Shown here: positions 7,772 to 16,117 of the stretch, piece by piece | Layout of the letters: every line of letters begins with the position of its first letter | Numbering within the stretch: the first letter of the stretch is position 1 | Notes under the pieces: generated by a model | What the model saw: the letters and a program-made list of their open reading frames with translations, nothing else | Databases searched by the model: none | What the model was told of the DNA's origin: nothing | Position numbers and translations under genes: made by a program | Source of the DNA: Lachnospiraceae bacterium | GTDB taxonomy: Bacteria; Bacillota; Clostridia; Lachnospirales; Lachnospiraceae | DNA: 64,000 bases | Reading direction: 5' to 3' | Assembly (NCBI GenBank): GCA_910575255.1 | Contig: CAJTEM010000009.1 | Coordinates: 97,737 to 161,736, forward strand

Positions 7772-7921
7772 TTACTTGGTTTCCTTATGCAAGGTATGTG
7801 TCTTGCAAAATCTGCAGTACTTCTTGGTTTCCATGCGGTCCGGATGGGTCTTCTTATCCTTCGTCATGTTGTAATTCCGCTGCTTGCATTCTGTACATGC
7901 CAGTGTAATTCTCGTACGCAC
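7772..7921 (-). CDS. rpmG: 50S ribosomal protein L33
   Basis: A 49-residue protein read from a GTG at 7921 to TAA at 7772: [19 protein letters not shown]..., ending [14 protein letters not shown]. The two cysteine pairs (CTEC and CRFC) mark it as the zinc-binding C+ form. GGAGGTGGAAGTT precedes the GTG. It is the first gene of the rpmG-secE-nusG operon, 12 bases before secE, with a good promoter at 8008-8036. Confidence 0.95.
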   Translation of the reverse strand: MRTRITLACTECKQRNYNMTKDKKTHPDRMETKKYCRFCKTHTLHKETK

Positions 7922-8007
7922 AACTTCCACCTCCACTCAAATTTCGTTAAGTTACGGCCTTTTTTTGAGCATAAAAAAAAGACCTAAGCTCTTCCATTCG
8001 CCTTTTT

Positions 8008-8036
8008 ACTATATCACATCAAATGGATGGCGTCAA
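8008..8036 (-). promoter_or_regulatory. Promoter of the rpmG-secE-nusG operon
   Basis: Minus strand TTGACG (8031-8036), 17-base spacer, TATAGT (8008-8013), about 80 bases before the rpmG start. Confidence 0.8.
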
Positions 8037-8061
8037 TGATTTTCTTGCATTTCTTCAGTAT

Positions 8062-8195
8062 AGTACTTCTTTGCAGGTACTTTTCATGGGGTGGATGGAG
8101 ATCCTAAAGGTACGCCTTGAAACCAGGGGAAGCATTTTTCCAGAACGTACCTTCTGGATATCTGTCCGTTCAGAAGTAAGTACTCCATGAAAAAC
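8062..8195. repeat. Palindromic intergenic repeat, family A
   Basis: AGTACTTCT and TTTTCATGG on the left face CCATGAAAA and AGAAGTAAGTACT on the right. The core GGAGATCCTAAAGGTACG pairs with CGTACCTTCTGGATATC. It includes the family phrases GGTACGCCTTGAAACCAGGGG and TTTTTCCAGAACGTACC. It lies between the comF stop and the rpmG promoter. Confidence 0.7.
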
Positions 8196-8227
8196 TACCG
8201 TAATCATTGCCTGCTGTTCACACACCA

Positions 8228-8962
8228 TCATTTTCCATCCCCGATGCAGATCGACAGATAGTGGATTTCTTTAATTCCCGCCGCCTTAAGCACACGGCTG
8301 CATGCCTCGATAGTACTTCCTGTTGTATAAATGTCGTCGATCAATACAACACAATCCGGAAGCTTTCCGCCGGATACTTCTGGATTCCTGGCATCTGAAA
8401 GGAATTCCGGATGAACCCGAAATGCTTCCTGCAGGTTCTTCAAGCGCTCTGTGGGATTTAAGTCCCGCTGTGGGGTTGTTTTGCGGGCGCGGAAAAGCAG
8501 ACGGGTACAGACAGGAATATTCCAGGCTTTACCGAGGCGGATTGCCAGCTCTTCTGCCTGGTTATAGCCGCGCTGACGGCGGCGGGACGGATGTATGGGT
8601 ACCGGAATCAGCATATCCGGCTTCCAGTACCGGATTGCCTTCTCAAAACGGTACTGTATGGCAGTGCCATAAAAATCAAGATATTCCCGACGGTTTTTGT
8701 ATTTGACCGCCGCCAGGGAATGACGGGCGGCATCATTATAATGAAACAAGGCGGCACCGGAATCAAAGGTCCTCTTGTGACGTATACAGTCCAGACAGTA
8801 TTCGTGATGCTGGCCAGGTACCTCCTTGCCGCACTTTCGGCAGGCTGGTTGCCTGACCGGCATCAGGCATGGGATACACGCCCTGCAGATCAGCTCACCG
8901 GATGGAACAACGATTCTGCCGCAAACCGGACACCTCCGTGGGAATAACAGGTTCCAGATGAT
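8228..8962 (-). CDS. comF: ComF family phosphoribosyltransferase-like protein
   Basis: ComF proteins have an N-terminal zinc finger and a type I PRTase fold; in Bacillus ComF is needed for DNA uptake. The C-terminal part has the PRPP-loop VVLIDDIYTTGSTI and VPIHPSRRRQRGYNQAEEL. The first plain ATG is at 8863, but the frame stays open upstream and encodes RCPVCG...CRAC, the missing zinc-finger cysteines, preceded by WNLLFP, a normal ComF opening. An AGGAGG site at 8971-8977 is followed by in-frame ATC codons (8968, 8962, 8959) but no ATG, GTG or TTG. I place the start at the ATC 7 bases past AGGAGG; it could be another nearby codon, or a base error. Confidence 0.75.
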   Translation of the reverse strand: MIWNLLFPRRCPVCGRIVVPSGELICRACIPCLMPVRQPACRKCGKEVPGQHHEYCLDCIRHKRTFDSGAALFHYNDAARHSLAAVKYKNRREYLDFYGTAIQYRFEKAIRYWKPDMLIPVPIHPSRRRQRGYNQAEELAIRLGKAWNIPVCTRLLFRARKTTPQRDLNPTERLKNLQEAFRVHPEFLSDARNPEVSGGKLPDCVVLIDDIYTTGSTIEACSRVLKAAGIKEIHYLSICIGDGK

Positions 8963-9018
8963 AACGATTCCTCCTTTCTGACCAGTATGGCCCGCGCTAA
9001 TTAGTGTTTGTCATACTA

Positions 9019-11280
9019 CTAATCCATAACCTCCCGGATCCGGGCCTGCAGGCCGGTATAGCGGCGCTGCTCTGTCTCATTATCCACCATCTGCTGAAAC
9101 ATCTCCGGAATCCCCACCAGGCAGACACAAATACGGGCTCGGGTAACGGCTGTATAGATCAGATTCCTCGTCATGAGCATCCGCGGACCGGAATAAACCG
9201 GGATTACCACTGCCGGATATTCACTGCCCTGAGATTTATGTATGGTAATCGCATAGGCAAGCTCCAGCTCCTCCAGTTGGCGGAAGCTGTACTCTGCCAG
9301 TCTGCCCTCATCGAATTCTACTGTGATATTTTCCGCAAAAGTATTAATCTCTCGAATCCTGCCGATATCGCCGTTAAACACACCGATTCCGGAATCAGCC
9401 ACAATCCCGTTTTTGCCGCGGATCTCCCATTCCATCTGGTAGTTGTTCCTGATCTGCATGACCTTGTCCCCTGTACGGTATAAGATCCCTCCAGCCTCCT
9501 TTTCCGCTTTCCCGGCAGACGGAGGGTTCAGGCACTGCTGCAGAATCGTATTCAGACGCTCTACCCCCAACGCCCCTTTCCGCATGGGTGTCATAATCTG
9601 GATATCAAAGGGATCGGCATGGACATAGCCTGGCAGCTTTTCCGTCACCAGGGCAATCATAGAGCGGATGATCGCATCCGGCTGCTCGCCCCGGATAAAG
9701 AGGAAATCCCGGCTGCGTTTGCCCAGAGAAATCCTCTCTCCGCCGTTAATCCGGTGTGCATTAACAATAATGTCGCTTTCAGCCGCCTGACGGAAGATAC
9801 GATTCAGGCGCACTACCGGAAATGCTCCTGACGCGATGATATCCCGCAGAACATTGCCCGCTCCGACGCTGGGCAGCTGATTCACATCTCCTACCAGAAT
9901 CAGTCTGGTTCCTGGAGCTACGGCTTTCAGAAGCGCATGCATCAGATAGATATCCACCATGGAGGTCTCGTCGATAATAATGGCATCCGCATCCAGCGGA
10001 TTCTCCTCACCACGCTCGAAATGCATTCCGGAGGTGCCGGCATCGTCGTCAGGAACTCCATTCAACTCCAGCAGGCGATGAATGGTTCTCGCCTCATAGC
10101 CCGTCGCCTCTGTCATCCTTTTAGCCGCTCTGCCGGTAGGCGCTGCCAGCAGAATCGTCATCTCCTCCTGTTCAAAATAACGGATAATGGTATTAATTGT
10201 CGTTGTTTTTCCGGTTCCCGGACCGCCGGTGATAATCAGCAGGCCGCTGTTGACTGCCTGGATCACGGCCTGAATCTGCATCTCGTCAGGCTCGATCTTC
10301 TCATCTGTACAGATCTTCTCCAGTCTGTGGCGGATGTCCTCTTCCGGCTCTGTCCCTCTCAGATTCAAATCGTGCAGCATCCGGGCCGTGTTCAGTTCCA
10401 TATAATAGTACTGAGAAGCATAGATATGCCGGCCAAGTCTGCCATCCTCCGTCGCAGCAGTGTCAGCCGCCTCTCCCTCACCGGTTTTAACTACAATCCT
10501 TTTTTCCATCTGCAGATCCATCAGATGCTTCTCCATAGCCGTCGGCTCCACATAGAGAAGTTCGGACGTATTTCTCAGAAGCTCCTCCTGAGGAAGATAG
10601 GTGTGTCCGTTGACAACCGACTGCAAGAGACAATATAAAATGCCGCTGCGGATCCGGTAATCCGAGTCCATAACGATTCCCACCCTCTGGGCAATCTCAT
10701 CAGCAATTTTAAATCCGACACCCTGAATGTCATCTGCCAGCTTATAGGGATTCTCCTTTATAATGCCATACAGAGACGGACCGTATTCCTGATAAATCTT
10801 AAGTGCCAGATTCATCGAAATCCCATACTCCTGCAGAAACATCATTGCCTGACGCATCTCTTTCTTCTCTTCCATCTGTTCCGCAATGGAACGGGCCAGC
10901 TTTTCACTGATTCCCTTCACCTCAGCCAGTCTCTCCGGCTCCTCCTCAACAATGCGAAAGGTGTCAGCCTTAAAACGGCGCACAATCCTGGCCGCCAGCG
11001 CTGCCCCGACTCCCCGGATCGCCCCGGAACCCAGATAGCGCTCCATGGAAACGGTATCCTCCGGCATTTTAATCTCGTAGCTTTCCACCTGAAGCTGTTC
11101 TCCGTAGACAGGGTGCTCCGTCATGCGCCCCTCTGCCTCAATCAGATCCCCTTCGCTGATGCAGGGAAATGTACCCACCAGCACATAGTCTTCTCCCTCG
11201 AATCCCACATCCAGGACAGAATAGCCGTTTTCTTCGTTCCGGTATTTAATTTTCTCTACATATCCCTTCACTGTCGCCAT
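9019..11280 (-). CDS. recD2: RecD2-type ATP-dependent DNA helicase (SF1)
   Basis: A 5'-3' superfamily 1 helicase of the RecD2 group, which works without RecBC in DNA repair. It has 753 residues: an N-terminal OB-like and helix-hairpin-helix part (about 1-330), Walker A GGPGTGKTTTIN at 352-363, Walker B DAIIIDETSMVD near 425, then SH3-like and helicase motifs ending with motif VI-like NLIYTAVTRARICVCLVG. The motif YAITIHKSQGSEYPAVVIP is intact. The start overlaps the stop of the upstream small gene by 13 bases, so the two are probably translationally coupled. comF follows about 55 bases downstream. Confidence 0.93.
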   Translation of the reverse strand: MATVKGYVEKIKYRNEENGYSVLDVGFEGEDYVLVGTFPCISEGDLIEAEGRMTEHPVYGEQLQVESYEIKMPEDTVSMERYLGSGAIRGVGAALAARIVRRFKADTFRIVEEEPERLAEVKGISEKLARSIAEQMEEKKEMRQAMMFLQEYGISMNLALKIYQEYGPSLYGIIKENPYKLADDIQGVGFKIADEIAQRVGIVMDSDYRIRSGILYCLLQSVVNGHTYLPQEELLRNTSELLYVEPTAMEKHLMDLQMEKRIVVKTGEGEAADTAATEDGRLGRHIYASQYYYMELNTARMLHDLNLRGTEPEEDIRHRLEKICTDEKIEPDEMQIQAVIQAVNSGLLIITGGPGTGKTTTINTIIRYFEQEEMTILLAAPTGRAAKRMTEATGYEARTIHRLLELNGVPDDDAGTSGMHFERGEENPLDADAIIIDETSMVDIYLMHALLKAVAPGTRLILVGDVNQLPSVGAGNVLRDIIASGAFPVVRLNRIFRQAAESDIIVNAHRINGGERISLGKRSRDFLFIRGEQPDAIIRSMIALVTEKLPGYVHADPFDIQIMTPMRKGALGVERLNTILQQCLNPPSAGKAEKEAGGILYRTGDKVMQIRNNYQMEWEIRGKNGIVADSGIGVFNGDIGRIREINTFAENITVEFDEGRLAEYSFRQLEELELAYAITIHKSQGSEYPAVVIPVYSGPRMLMTRNLIYTAVTRARICVCLVGIPEMFQQMVDNETEQRRYTGLQARIREVMD

Positions 11281-11498
11281 ATCACTGCCATCCCGTTTTT
11301 CTTGATTTCCACAAGCAATGAGCCAAGTGCCGTGCTTGCCGCAGGGTTATTGACTCCTTCATCCAAGGCTTTCCTCCTGGCCTCTGTCCGAAAACCATTT
11401 CGAATTTCAATATCCAACACGGTTTTTCCTTCCTCTGTGCGGATCTTTCCAGAGTCTTCCTGGAGCTCCGCTGACCGTTCCATCATGGATCTGAGCAT
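11268..11498 (-). CDS. Small hypothetical protein upstream of recD2
   Basis: A 76-residue charged protein starting MLRSMMERSAELQEDSGKIR. I recognise no domain, and there is no signal or membrane segment. Its stop overlaps the recD2 ATG by 13 bases (ATGGCAGTGATATGG region), which argues it is really translated with recD2. The frame remains open about 75 bases upstream of the ATG but offers no better start. The stretch NNPAASTALGSLLVEIKK resembles, at DNA level, a short piece after uxaB (1635-1688); this may be chance. Confidence 0.55.
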   Translation of the reverse strand: MLRSMMERSAELQEDSGKIRTEEGKTVLDIEIRNGFRTEARRKALDEGVNNPAASTALGSLLVEIKKNGMAVIWRQ

Positions 11499-11601
11499 CT
11501 TCCGAATGCTGTTAAGACAAAAATACCCCGCTGCCTGCTGCGTTGCAAGTTCGATGCGCCGTCAGCCTGCTGCAGGGTATCGGGTATCCGGCGCTGTGAG
11601 A

Positions 11602-12606
11602 TCAATACTCATGGCTCCTTACATCCCCATGCTGAAATTCAATATATTTTCCGGTTCCGATCGCCACTGCTGTCAGCGGATCCTCTGCCACCATGGTGGT
11701 AATTCCAGACTTCTCTTCGATCAGCTGATCCAATCCGTTCAGCAATGCCCCGCCGCCGGTCATCACGATGCCGCGGTCAAAAATATCTGCCGCAAGCTCC
11801 GGCGGAGTACGCTCCAATACGTTATGCACCGCATCCACAATCTGCATCGCCGGCTCGCGCAAAGCCTCCAGCGTCTCATCTGAGGTCACTACAATCGTCT
11901 TAGGCAATCCGGTCACCAGGTTCCGCCCCCTCACCTCCATGGTCAGAACCTCCGGCCGTCGGTACGCTGCTCCGATATTAATCTTGATCTCCTCTGCCGT
12001 CCGCTCACCGATCAACAGGTTATGCTTTTTTCTCATATAGCGCACCAAGGCTTCATCAAAATCATCCCCGGCCACCTTAATCGATGTGCTGACTACCGGC
12101 CCTCCCAGAGAAATCACCGCAATATCTGCCGTGCCTCCACCGATATCCACAATCATATTCCCACAGGCTTTGGAAATATCGATCCCCGCGCCAATCGCGG
12201 CAGCTACCGGCTCCTCAATAATCGCCACATCCCTTGCGCCTGCATTGTAAGTGGCGTCCTCCACAGCCTTTCTCTCAACCTCAGTCGCACCGCTGGGAAT
12301 GCAGACTGCAATCCGCGGCTTGCGCAGGGTCCGCTTACCCACAGCTTTGGTGATAAAATACTTCAGCATCTTCTCAGTCACGGTGTAATCTGAGATCACC
12401 CCCTGCCTCAACGGCCGAATCGCAATAATATTCCCCGGTGTCCGGCCAATCATCAGCCTTGCTTCCTCACCAATCGCCATAATCTTGCTGGAATCCCGAT
12501 CTAAAGCCACCACAGACGGCTCCTTCAGCACCACACCTTTTCCCTTTATATATACCAAGATACTCGCTGTACCTAAATCAATTCCAATGTCATTGGATAC
12601 CAACAT
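11602..12606 (-). CDS. mreB: MreB/Mbl-like rod-shape protein
   Basis: Bacterial actin that organises lateral wall synthesis at the membrane. It has 334 residues and starts MLVSNDIGIDLGTASILVYI. The actin-fold nucleotide sites are all visible: DIGIDLGTASILVYIKGKG (phosphate 1), MIVDIGGGTADIAVISLGG (phosphate 2) and IVMTGGGALLNGLDQLIEE (adenosine). RTPGNIIAIRPLRQGVISD is typical. It is not beside mreC-mreD, so it may be the Mbl or MreBH-type paralogue rather than MreB proper. Ribosome site AGGAGGAAAAGCACGT. Confidence 0.9.
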   Translation of the reverse strand: MLVSNDIGIDLGTASILVYIKGKGVVLKEPSVVALDRDSSKIMAIGEEARLMIGRTPGNIIAIRPLRQGVISDYTVTEKMLKYFITKAVGKRTLRKPRIAVCIPSGATEVERKAVEDATYNAGARDVAIIEEPVAAAIGAGIDISKACGNMIVDIGGGTADIAVISLGGPVVSTSIKVAGDDFDEALVRYMRKKHNLLIGERTAEEIKINIGAAYRRPEVLTMEVRGRNLVTGLPKTIVVTSDETLEALREPAMQIVDAVHNVLERTPPELAADIFDRGIVMTGGGALLNGLDQLIEEKSGITTMVAEDPLTAVAIGTGKYIEFQHGDVRSHEY

Positions 12607-12735
12607 ACGTGCTTTTCCTCCTGTTTGTTCCTTCCGATTCCTTTACCTACAGTATTTACCATAATTCAGATATCAATCCAAATTCCGAATGAATTCCTGA
12701 TGTCATCATCATTTTAAGCCTGTCAACTTCTTTTT

Positions 12736-12764
12736 ATTATATACAAATCCCTCTTATTTTGAAA
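12736..12764 (-). promoter_or_regulatory. Candidate mreB promoter
   Basis: Minus strand TATAAT (12736-12741) with TTTCAA (12759-12764) 17 bases upstream. The -10 is perfect but the -35 is poor. Confidence 0.35.
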
Positions 12765-12920
12765 GGGTTTTTTTATTTTTTATTTTGTTTATATTTTTTT
12801 TATCATGGAGACACATTTTTGACACAAATATTTTTTATACTTTAGTTACATTATCCGAGAGGGTAATGAGCCTTTGTTTCAAGTTAACACTTGAAATTGT
12901 AAAGCTTTTTCATACTCATA

Positions 12921-13032
12921 CCTGCCAGAAGCGATTCTGGCAGGCCCCCCTAAAACCATTTTCTTTTATTTGTATACCTACCATTCCCAAAAGTAATGCA
13001 GGAAACCCACCGACCCCTCGGTGGGTTTCCTG
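12921..13032. other. Two strong hairpins in the mreB upstream region
   Basis: CCTGCCAGAAGCGATTCTGGCAGG (10-bp perfect arms, 12921-12944) and a 15-bp perfect palindrome with a CCCC loop, CAGGAAACCCACCGA / TCGGTGGGTTTCCTG (12999-13032). Neither is followed by a clear U-run on either strand. The rest of 12607-13060 is AT-rich with no convincing gene. Confidence 0.5.
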
Positions 13033-13057
13033 TTCTCTGTCATCAGCCGCCAGACAA

Positions 13058-13096
13058 AGAAAACACCCGGCAGCTTCCCTCAATATGCTGCCGGGT
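13058..13096 (-). terminator. Terminator of the 41-residue membrane peptide gene
   Basis: Minus strand stem ACCCGGCAGC / GCTGCCGGGT (13065-13074 with 13087-13096) then GTTTTCTTTG. Confidence 0.7.
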
Positions 13097-13122
13097 ATCC
13101 TCCCATTCTTCTCCGGAAGATC

Positions 13123-13248
13123 CTAATCCTCTTCGTCTTCCTCTTCCATCGCAATCACTGCTGCCGTGCTTGCCACAGTAGTCACAGTTGCCACTACCGC
13201 AAAAATAATAATCAGAAGCACTCCGCCCATAAAATACATTAACTCCAT
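13123..13248 (-). CDS. Small single-span membrane peptide, 41 residues
   Basis: Reads MELMYFMGGVLLIIIFAVVA, then TVTTVASTAAVIAMEEEDEED. It has one hydrophobic helix of about 25 residues and a very acidic tail. The start at 13248 follows a perfect AGGAGG ribosome site (AGGAGGAACCATC) and the stop is followed 26 bases later by a good terminator, so it is a compact complete gene. I do not recognise a family. The overlapping longer frame in this place is Gly/Cys-rich and has no ribosome site, so I reject it. Confidence 0.65.
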   Translation of the reverse strand: MELMYFMGGVLLIIIFAVVATVTTVASTAAVIAMEEEDEED

Positions 13249-13305
13249 GATGGTTCCTCCTCACGCCTGAGTCTCAGTATAACACATCCTGTCCAAAAAT
13301 TCAAC

Positions 13306-13887
13306 TTACGAATTCATCTCCGCATTAACCCCATCCTCACAGGAACGCATTGCCTCAATCGTCCTTGCAAACAGCTCATCCATCTCCCAGCCCAGGCGCT
13401 CCGCCCCCTGACGGATCACATCACGGGAGCAGCCCGCCGCAAACTTCTTGTCCTTGAATTTCTTCTTCAGGCTGGATACTTCCATATCCTTCGTACTCTT
13501 TGACGGACGCATCCGGGCCGCCGCACCGATCAGGCCAGTCAGCTCATCTGCAGCAAACAGAACCTTTTCCATCTCATGCTCCGGCTCAACATCGCTGCAC
13601 AGCCCATAGCCATGAGAACAGATCGCATGAATCATATCCTCCCCCACTCCGCCGGCCAGCAGAAGCTCCGGGGCCTTTACGCAATGCTGCTCCGGATATT
13701 TCTCAAAATCAATATCGTGTAACAGCCCCACCTGCCCCCAATATTCCTCATCCTCCGCATATCCCAGCTCCTTCGCATACCAGCGCATCACACCCTCTAC
13801 GGTCAATGCATGCAGAATATGAAACGGCTCCTGATTATATTCTTTTAACAGCGCCAATGCCTCTTTTCTGGTAATCTGGCTCTTCAT
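13306..13887 (-). CDS. HD-domain hydrolase family protein
   Basis: A 193-residue cytoplasmic protein with a small HD domain. The putative metal ligands are H in FHILHALTVEGVMRW, the pair in VGLLHDIDFEKYPEQH, and H in ICSHGYG, followed by ADELTGLIGAAARMRP. This pattern is seen in predicted HD phosphohydrolases that act on nucleotides or phosphate esters; the substrate is unknown. Start ATG at 13887 follows GAGGAGGAGTCATAAG. No partner gene is adjacent: tRNA-Gly lies upstream on the other strand. Confidence 0.8.
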   Translation of the reverse strand: MKSQITRKEALALLKEYNQEPFHILHALTVEGVMRWYAKELGYAEDEEYWGQVGLLHDIDFEKYPEQHCVKAPELLLAGGVGEDMIHAICSHGYGLCSDVEPEHEMEKVLFAADELTGLIGAAARMRPSKSTKDMEVSSLKKKFKDKKFAAGCSRDVIRQGAERLGWEMDELFARTIEAMRSCEDGVNAEMNS

Positions 13888-14060
13888 CTTATGACTCCTC
13901 CTCTGTCAGGCAGCCATCCAGAGACTCCCCGCCCCCTGTGACACACGGATTGTCCCCCCATTTTATGCTGCCGCTTCTTTGTATTTGAGATCCTGTCGTT
14001 TATTGTATAACATTTTTCCTGTTTTGTTAAGCTTTCTTCTTCTGAAAATGAAAAATAGAC

Positions 14061-14089
14061 TTGATTTTTCAGGACTGTTATGTTAGAAT
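14061..14089 (+). promoter_or_regulatory. Promoter of tRNA-Gly(GCC)
   Basis: TTGATT (14061-14066), 17-base spacer, TAGAAT (14084-14089), 37 bases before the tRNA. Confidence 0.75.
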
Positions 14090-14125
14090 TATTTTCGTTA
14101 CAGGAATCAATCAGATTGTGTATAT

Positions 14126-14198
14126 GCGACAGTGGCTCAGTTGGTGGAGTACGACCTTGCCAAGGTCGGGGTCGCGGGTTCGAGTCCCGTCTGTCGCT
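14126..14198 (+). tRNA. tRNA-Gly (anticodon GCC)
   Basis: 73 bases. Acceptor GCGACAG pairs with CTGTCGC. The anticodon stem CGACC/GGTCG encloses TTGCCAA, giving anticodon GCC. The T arm has GGTTCGAGTCC. CCA is not encoded. A promoter precedes it and a terminator follows. Confidence 0.95.
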
Positions 14199-14216
14199 CT
14201 TTATTTTAATATTCAT

Positions 14217-14255
14217 GCGGATCTTCTGGAATCAGGAGATCCGCTTTTTCTTTTG
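14217..14255 (+). terminator. Terminator after tRNA-Gly
   Basis: Stem GCGGATCT / AGATCCGC followed by TTTTTCTTTT. Confidence 0.85.
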
Positions 14256-14260
14256 CGAAA

Positions 14261-14308
14261 TTCCGGGAGGTATGCCCCGGTTCCCTCCCCCAAGGCATAC
14301 CTCCCGAA
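14261..14308. repeat. Short palindrome related to family A
   Basis: TTCCGGGAGGTATGCC (14261-14276) pairs with GGCATACCTCCCGAA (14294-14308). The nearby AAAAGCTTGCGTTTACC also recurs near 44132. It is shorter than the other copies. Confidence 0.5.
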
Positions 14309-14400
14309 TTACAAAAGCTTGCGTTTACCGCATTCCCCGAACAGCCCCCTTTTCAAGACTGAATATCTCTCTGTCCAGATTAAATGCCTCCCGTCATAAT

Positions 14401-15420
14401 TCACCTGTTAATGTAAATATCTACAATATCATTTTGAGTCAGAGAGTCATATGGAATCCCCACCTCAACAGAATTTCTGTCAAAATGTACGAGTATATCC
14501 CCCTCTTTTCCCCCTAAAGTATATCTCTTTTTCCCATTTACCAGAATATCAAGCCCGATATTCGTACTTTCATATCTGCCAGAACGCAAAACCGTATAGG
14601 TAATAATTAAATTAGGCGCTATCCCATTGAATTCCTGCATACCGACGGAATCATATCGAAGGGTTGTATACTCCCCGATCTTTCCTCCTCTGTAATGAAT
14701 TTTACAAGGAATTGTAATAAGACTTTTGCCTTGAAGAAATGACAAAGAATCCTCTTTGACATTTGTCGTATGATTCAGCGTATAACCCGTCGACGCTCCA
14801 TCCGCCCCTACATACATCCCATCAGGAGTTACTGTGTCTGTGAGCATCTTTCCGGATTCTGACAAATAATATTGATTGCCATTTGATTCAATCCATAAAT
14901 TTTTGAGCATAAAGCCGTACGAATCTAAATAGTACCACGCAGAATCCGAATCATCAAAAAACCATCCTGTTTTCAACTCTCCGTCACTATCACGGTACAT
15001 CCATCGGCCGCTGTCTTCACGATATATCCATTTCCCCTTCTCCTGTTCCAGCCCGGACTCCTCCATGCCCCCATCCGGACTCAATTCAACAGTAAGTTTA
15101 ATGGCCCCGTTTTCCCGGTCTACGGCTGCGGTTATATATTTTGCTCCGTATATTTCAGCTTCTTTTATGCTTATCGTCGAAAACCGATATCCCTCTTCCG
15201 GGAGAATATAAACCGTTAGCTGAGAAGAGTTGAATTCATATGATTTAGATTCAACAAAGCAATGCGGGGTATACAGATTGATACTTATGTCTTTCGTTTC
15301 CGATACCCGGCTGGGATAGAAGAACTCTATTTCCAGATTGCGCAGGCTTTCTGTGGCGTATGACCGAAAGCCAAATGTTAGCATCAAAAAACACACAAAA
15401 GATACCAATAACCTTTTCAT
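14401..15420 (-). CDS. Secreted protein with cell-wall-binding-type aromatic repeats
   Basis: A 339-residue exported protein. Signal peptide MKRLLVSFVCFLMLTFGFRS with cleavage near SYA. After a beta-rich N-terminal part come glucan/choline-binding-like repeats at about 125-195: KWIYREDSGRWMYRDSDG, TGWFFDDSDSAWYYLDSYG, then LWIESNGNQYYLSESG with TPDGMYVGADG. The C-terminal 130 residues form an unrecognised beta-rich domain. The ATG at 15420 is chosen because GAGGAGAAAATAT lies before it; an upstream ATG lacks a site. Such repeats anchor proteins at the surface. No enzymatic domain is visible. Confidence 0.8.
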   Translation of the reverse strand: MKRLLVSFVCFLMLTFGFRSYATESLRNLEIEFFYPSRVSETKDISINLYTPHCFVESKSYEFNSSQLTVYILPEEGYRFSTISIKEAEIYGAKYITAAVDRENGAIKLTVELSPDGGMEESGLEQEKGKWIYREDSGRWMYRDSDGELKTGWFFDDSDSAWYYLDSYGFMLKNLWIESNGNQYYLSESGKMLTDTVTPDGMYVGADGASTGYTLNHTTNVKEDSLSFLQGKSLITIPCKIHYRGGKIGEYTTLRYDSVGMQEFNGIAPNLIITYTVLRSGRYESTNIGLDILVNGKKRYTLGGKEGDILVHFDRNSVEVGIPYDSLTQNDIVDIYINR

Positions 15421-15542
15421 ATATTTTCTCCTCACGATAATCAATTACCTCTATTGGCGGGCTTCTTCTAAAAATAGTTATCCTTTACTCCAAACATACA
15501 TTCCTGCGGTACTTTATTTCATAAGACAAATTTCTCGTAAAA

Positions 15543-15570
15543 CAAAAAGCCCTCAATTCCAAGGGCTTCA
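15543..15570 (-). terminator. Terminator after the tRNA pair
   Basis: Minus strand GAAGCCCTTGGAATTGAGGGC then TTTTTGTTTT, immediately after tRNA-Gly(CCC). Confidence 0.8.
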
Positions 15571-15572
15571 TA

Positions 15573-15643
<71 letters not shown>

Positions 15644-15697
15644 GCACTTTTTCATTATACTATAAACCAATGAAAATTTCAACTATATTTTTGAAAA

Positions 15698-15770
<73 letters not shown>

Positions 15771-15787
15771 TTCTTACCGCTTTCCAC

Positions 15788-15816
15788 ATCTTACCCCATA
15801 ATCCGAATTTTGTCAA
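15788..15816 (-). promoter_or_regulatory. Promoter of tRNA-Phe / tRNA-Gly(CCC)
   Basis: Minus strand TTGACA (15811-15816), 17-base spacer, TAAGAT (15788-15793), 18 bases before tRNA-Phe. Confidence 0.85.
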
Positions 15817-15855
15817 TACCCAAACTCACACAGTTTACGGTTTACGGCAAGAGCG

Positions 15856-16108
15856 AGTTACTGTTCACACCCAATGTCAGAAAGTTAAGTTGTTCCAAAA
15901 GGTACGCCAAAGAAACGGGGAGAGCAGCCATTGGAAAGGGATATTCATTTCGAGACCGGTAAATTCCAGCTCTGGAAAAAGGGTTCCCCGGCTTGCGTTT
16001 GCAGGATGCCTAGAAACTCTTAGCAGATTTCTGCAAGCTTAGAGTTTCTGCATCCGAAACCCGCAAGCCGGGGAAGCCTTTTTCCAGAGCGTATCTCTTG
16101 GAAAAGAG
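15856..16108. repeat. Composite palindromic repeat, family A
   Basis: The left part (ACTGTTCACACCCAATGTCAG, GTTCCAAAAGGTACGCC, GAAACGGGGAGAGCAGCCAT) matches the element at 56247. The right part (GGAAAAAGGGTTCCCCGGCTTGCG and a partner CGCAAGCCGGGGAAGCCTTTTTCC) matches the elements at 29251 and 44162. The inner CTCTTAGCAGATTTCTGCAAGCTTAGAG stretch resembles the interior of the 44162 copy. It looks like two family members nested in one another. Confidence 0.7.
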
Positions 16109-16117
16109 GAAAACACC

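Noticed and set aside
12785..13126. 113-codon plus-strand frame upstream of mreB
   Set aside because: Runs through hairpins and the terminator of the small peptide gene; composition is not protein-like.
13043..13264. 73-codon Gly/Cys-rich minus-strand frame
   Set aside because: Overlaps the 41-residue gene in another frame and has no ribosome site.
13884..14216. Open frame of 110 codons with DSNPRPRPWQG across tRNA-Gly
   Set aside because: It is the antisense of the tRNA gene, a well-known false frame, with no ribosome site.
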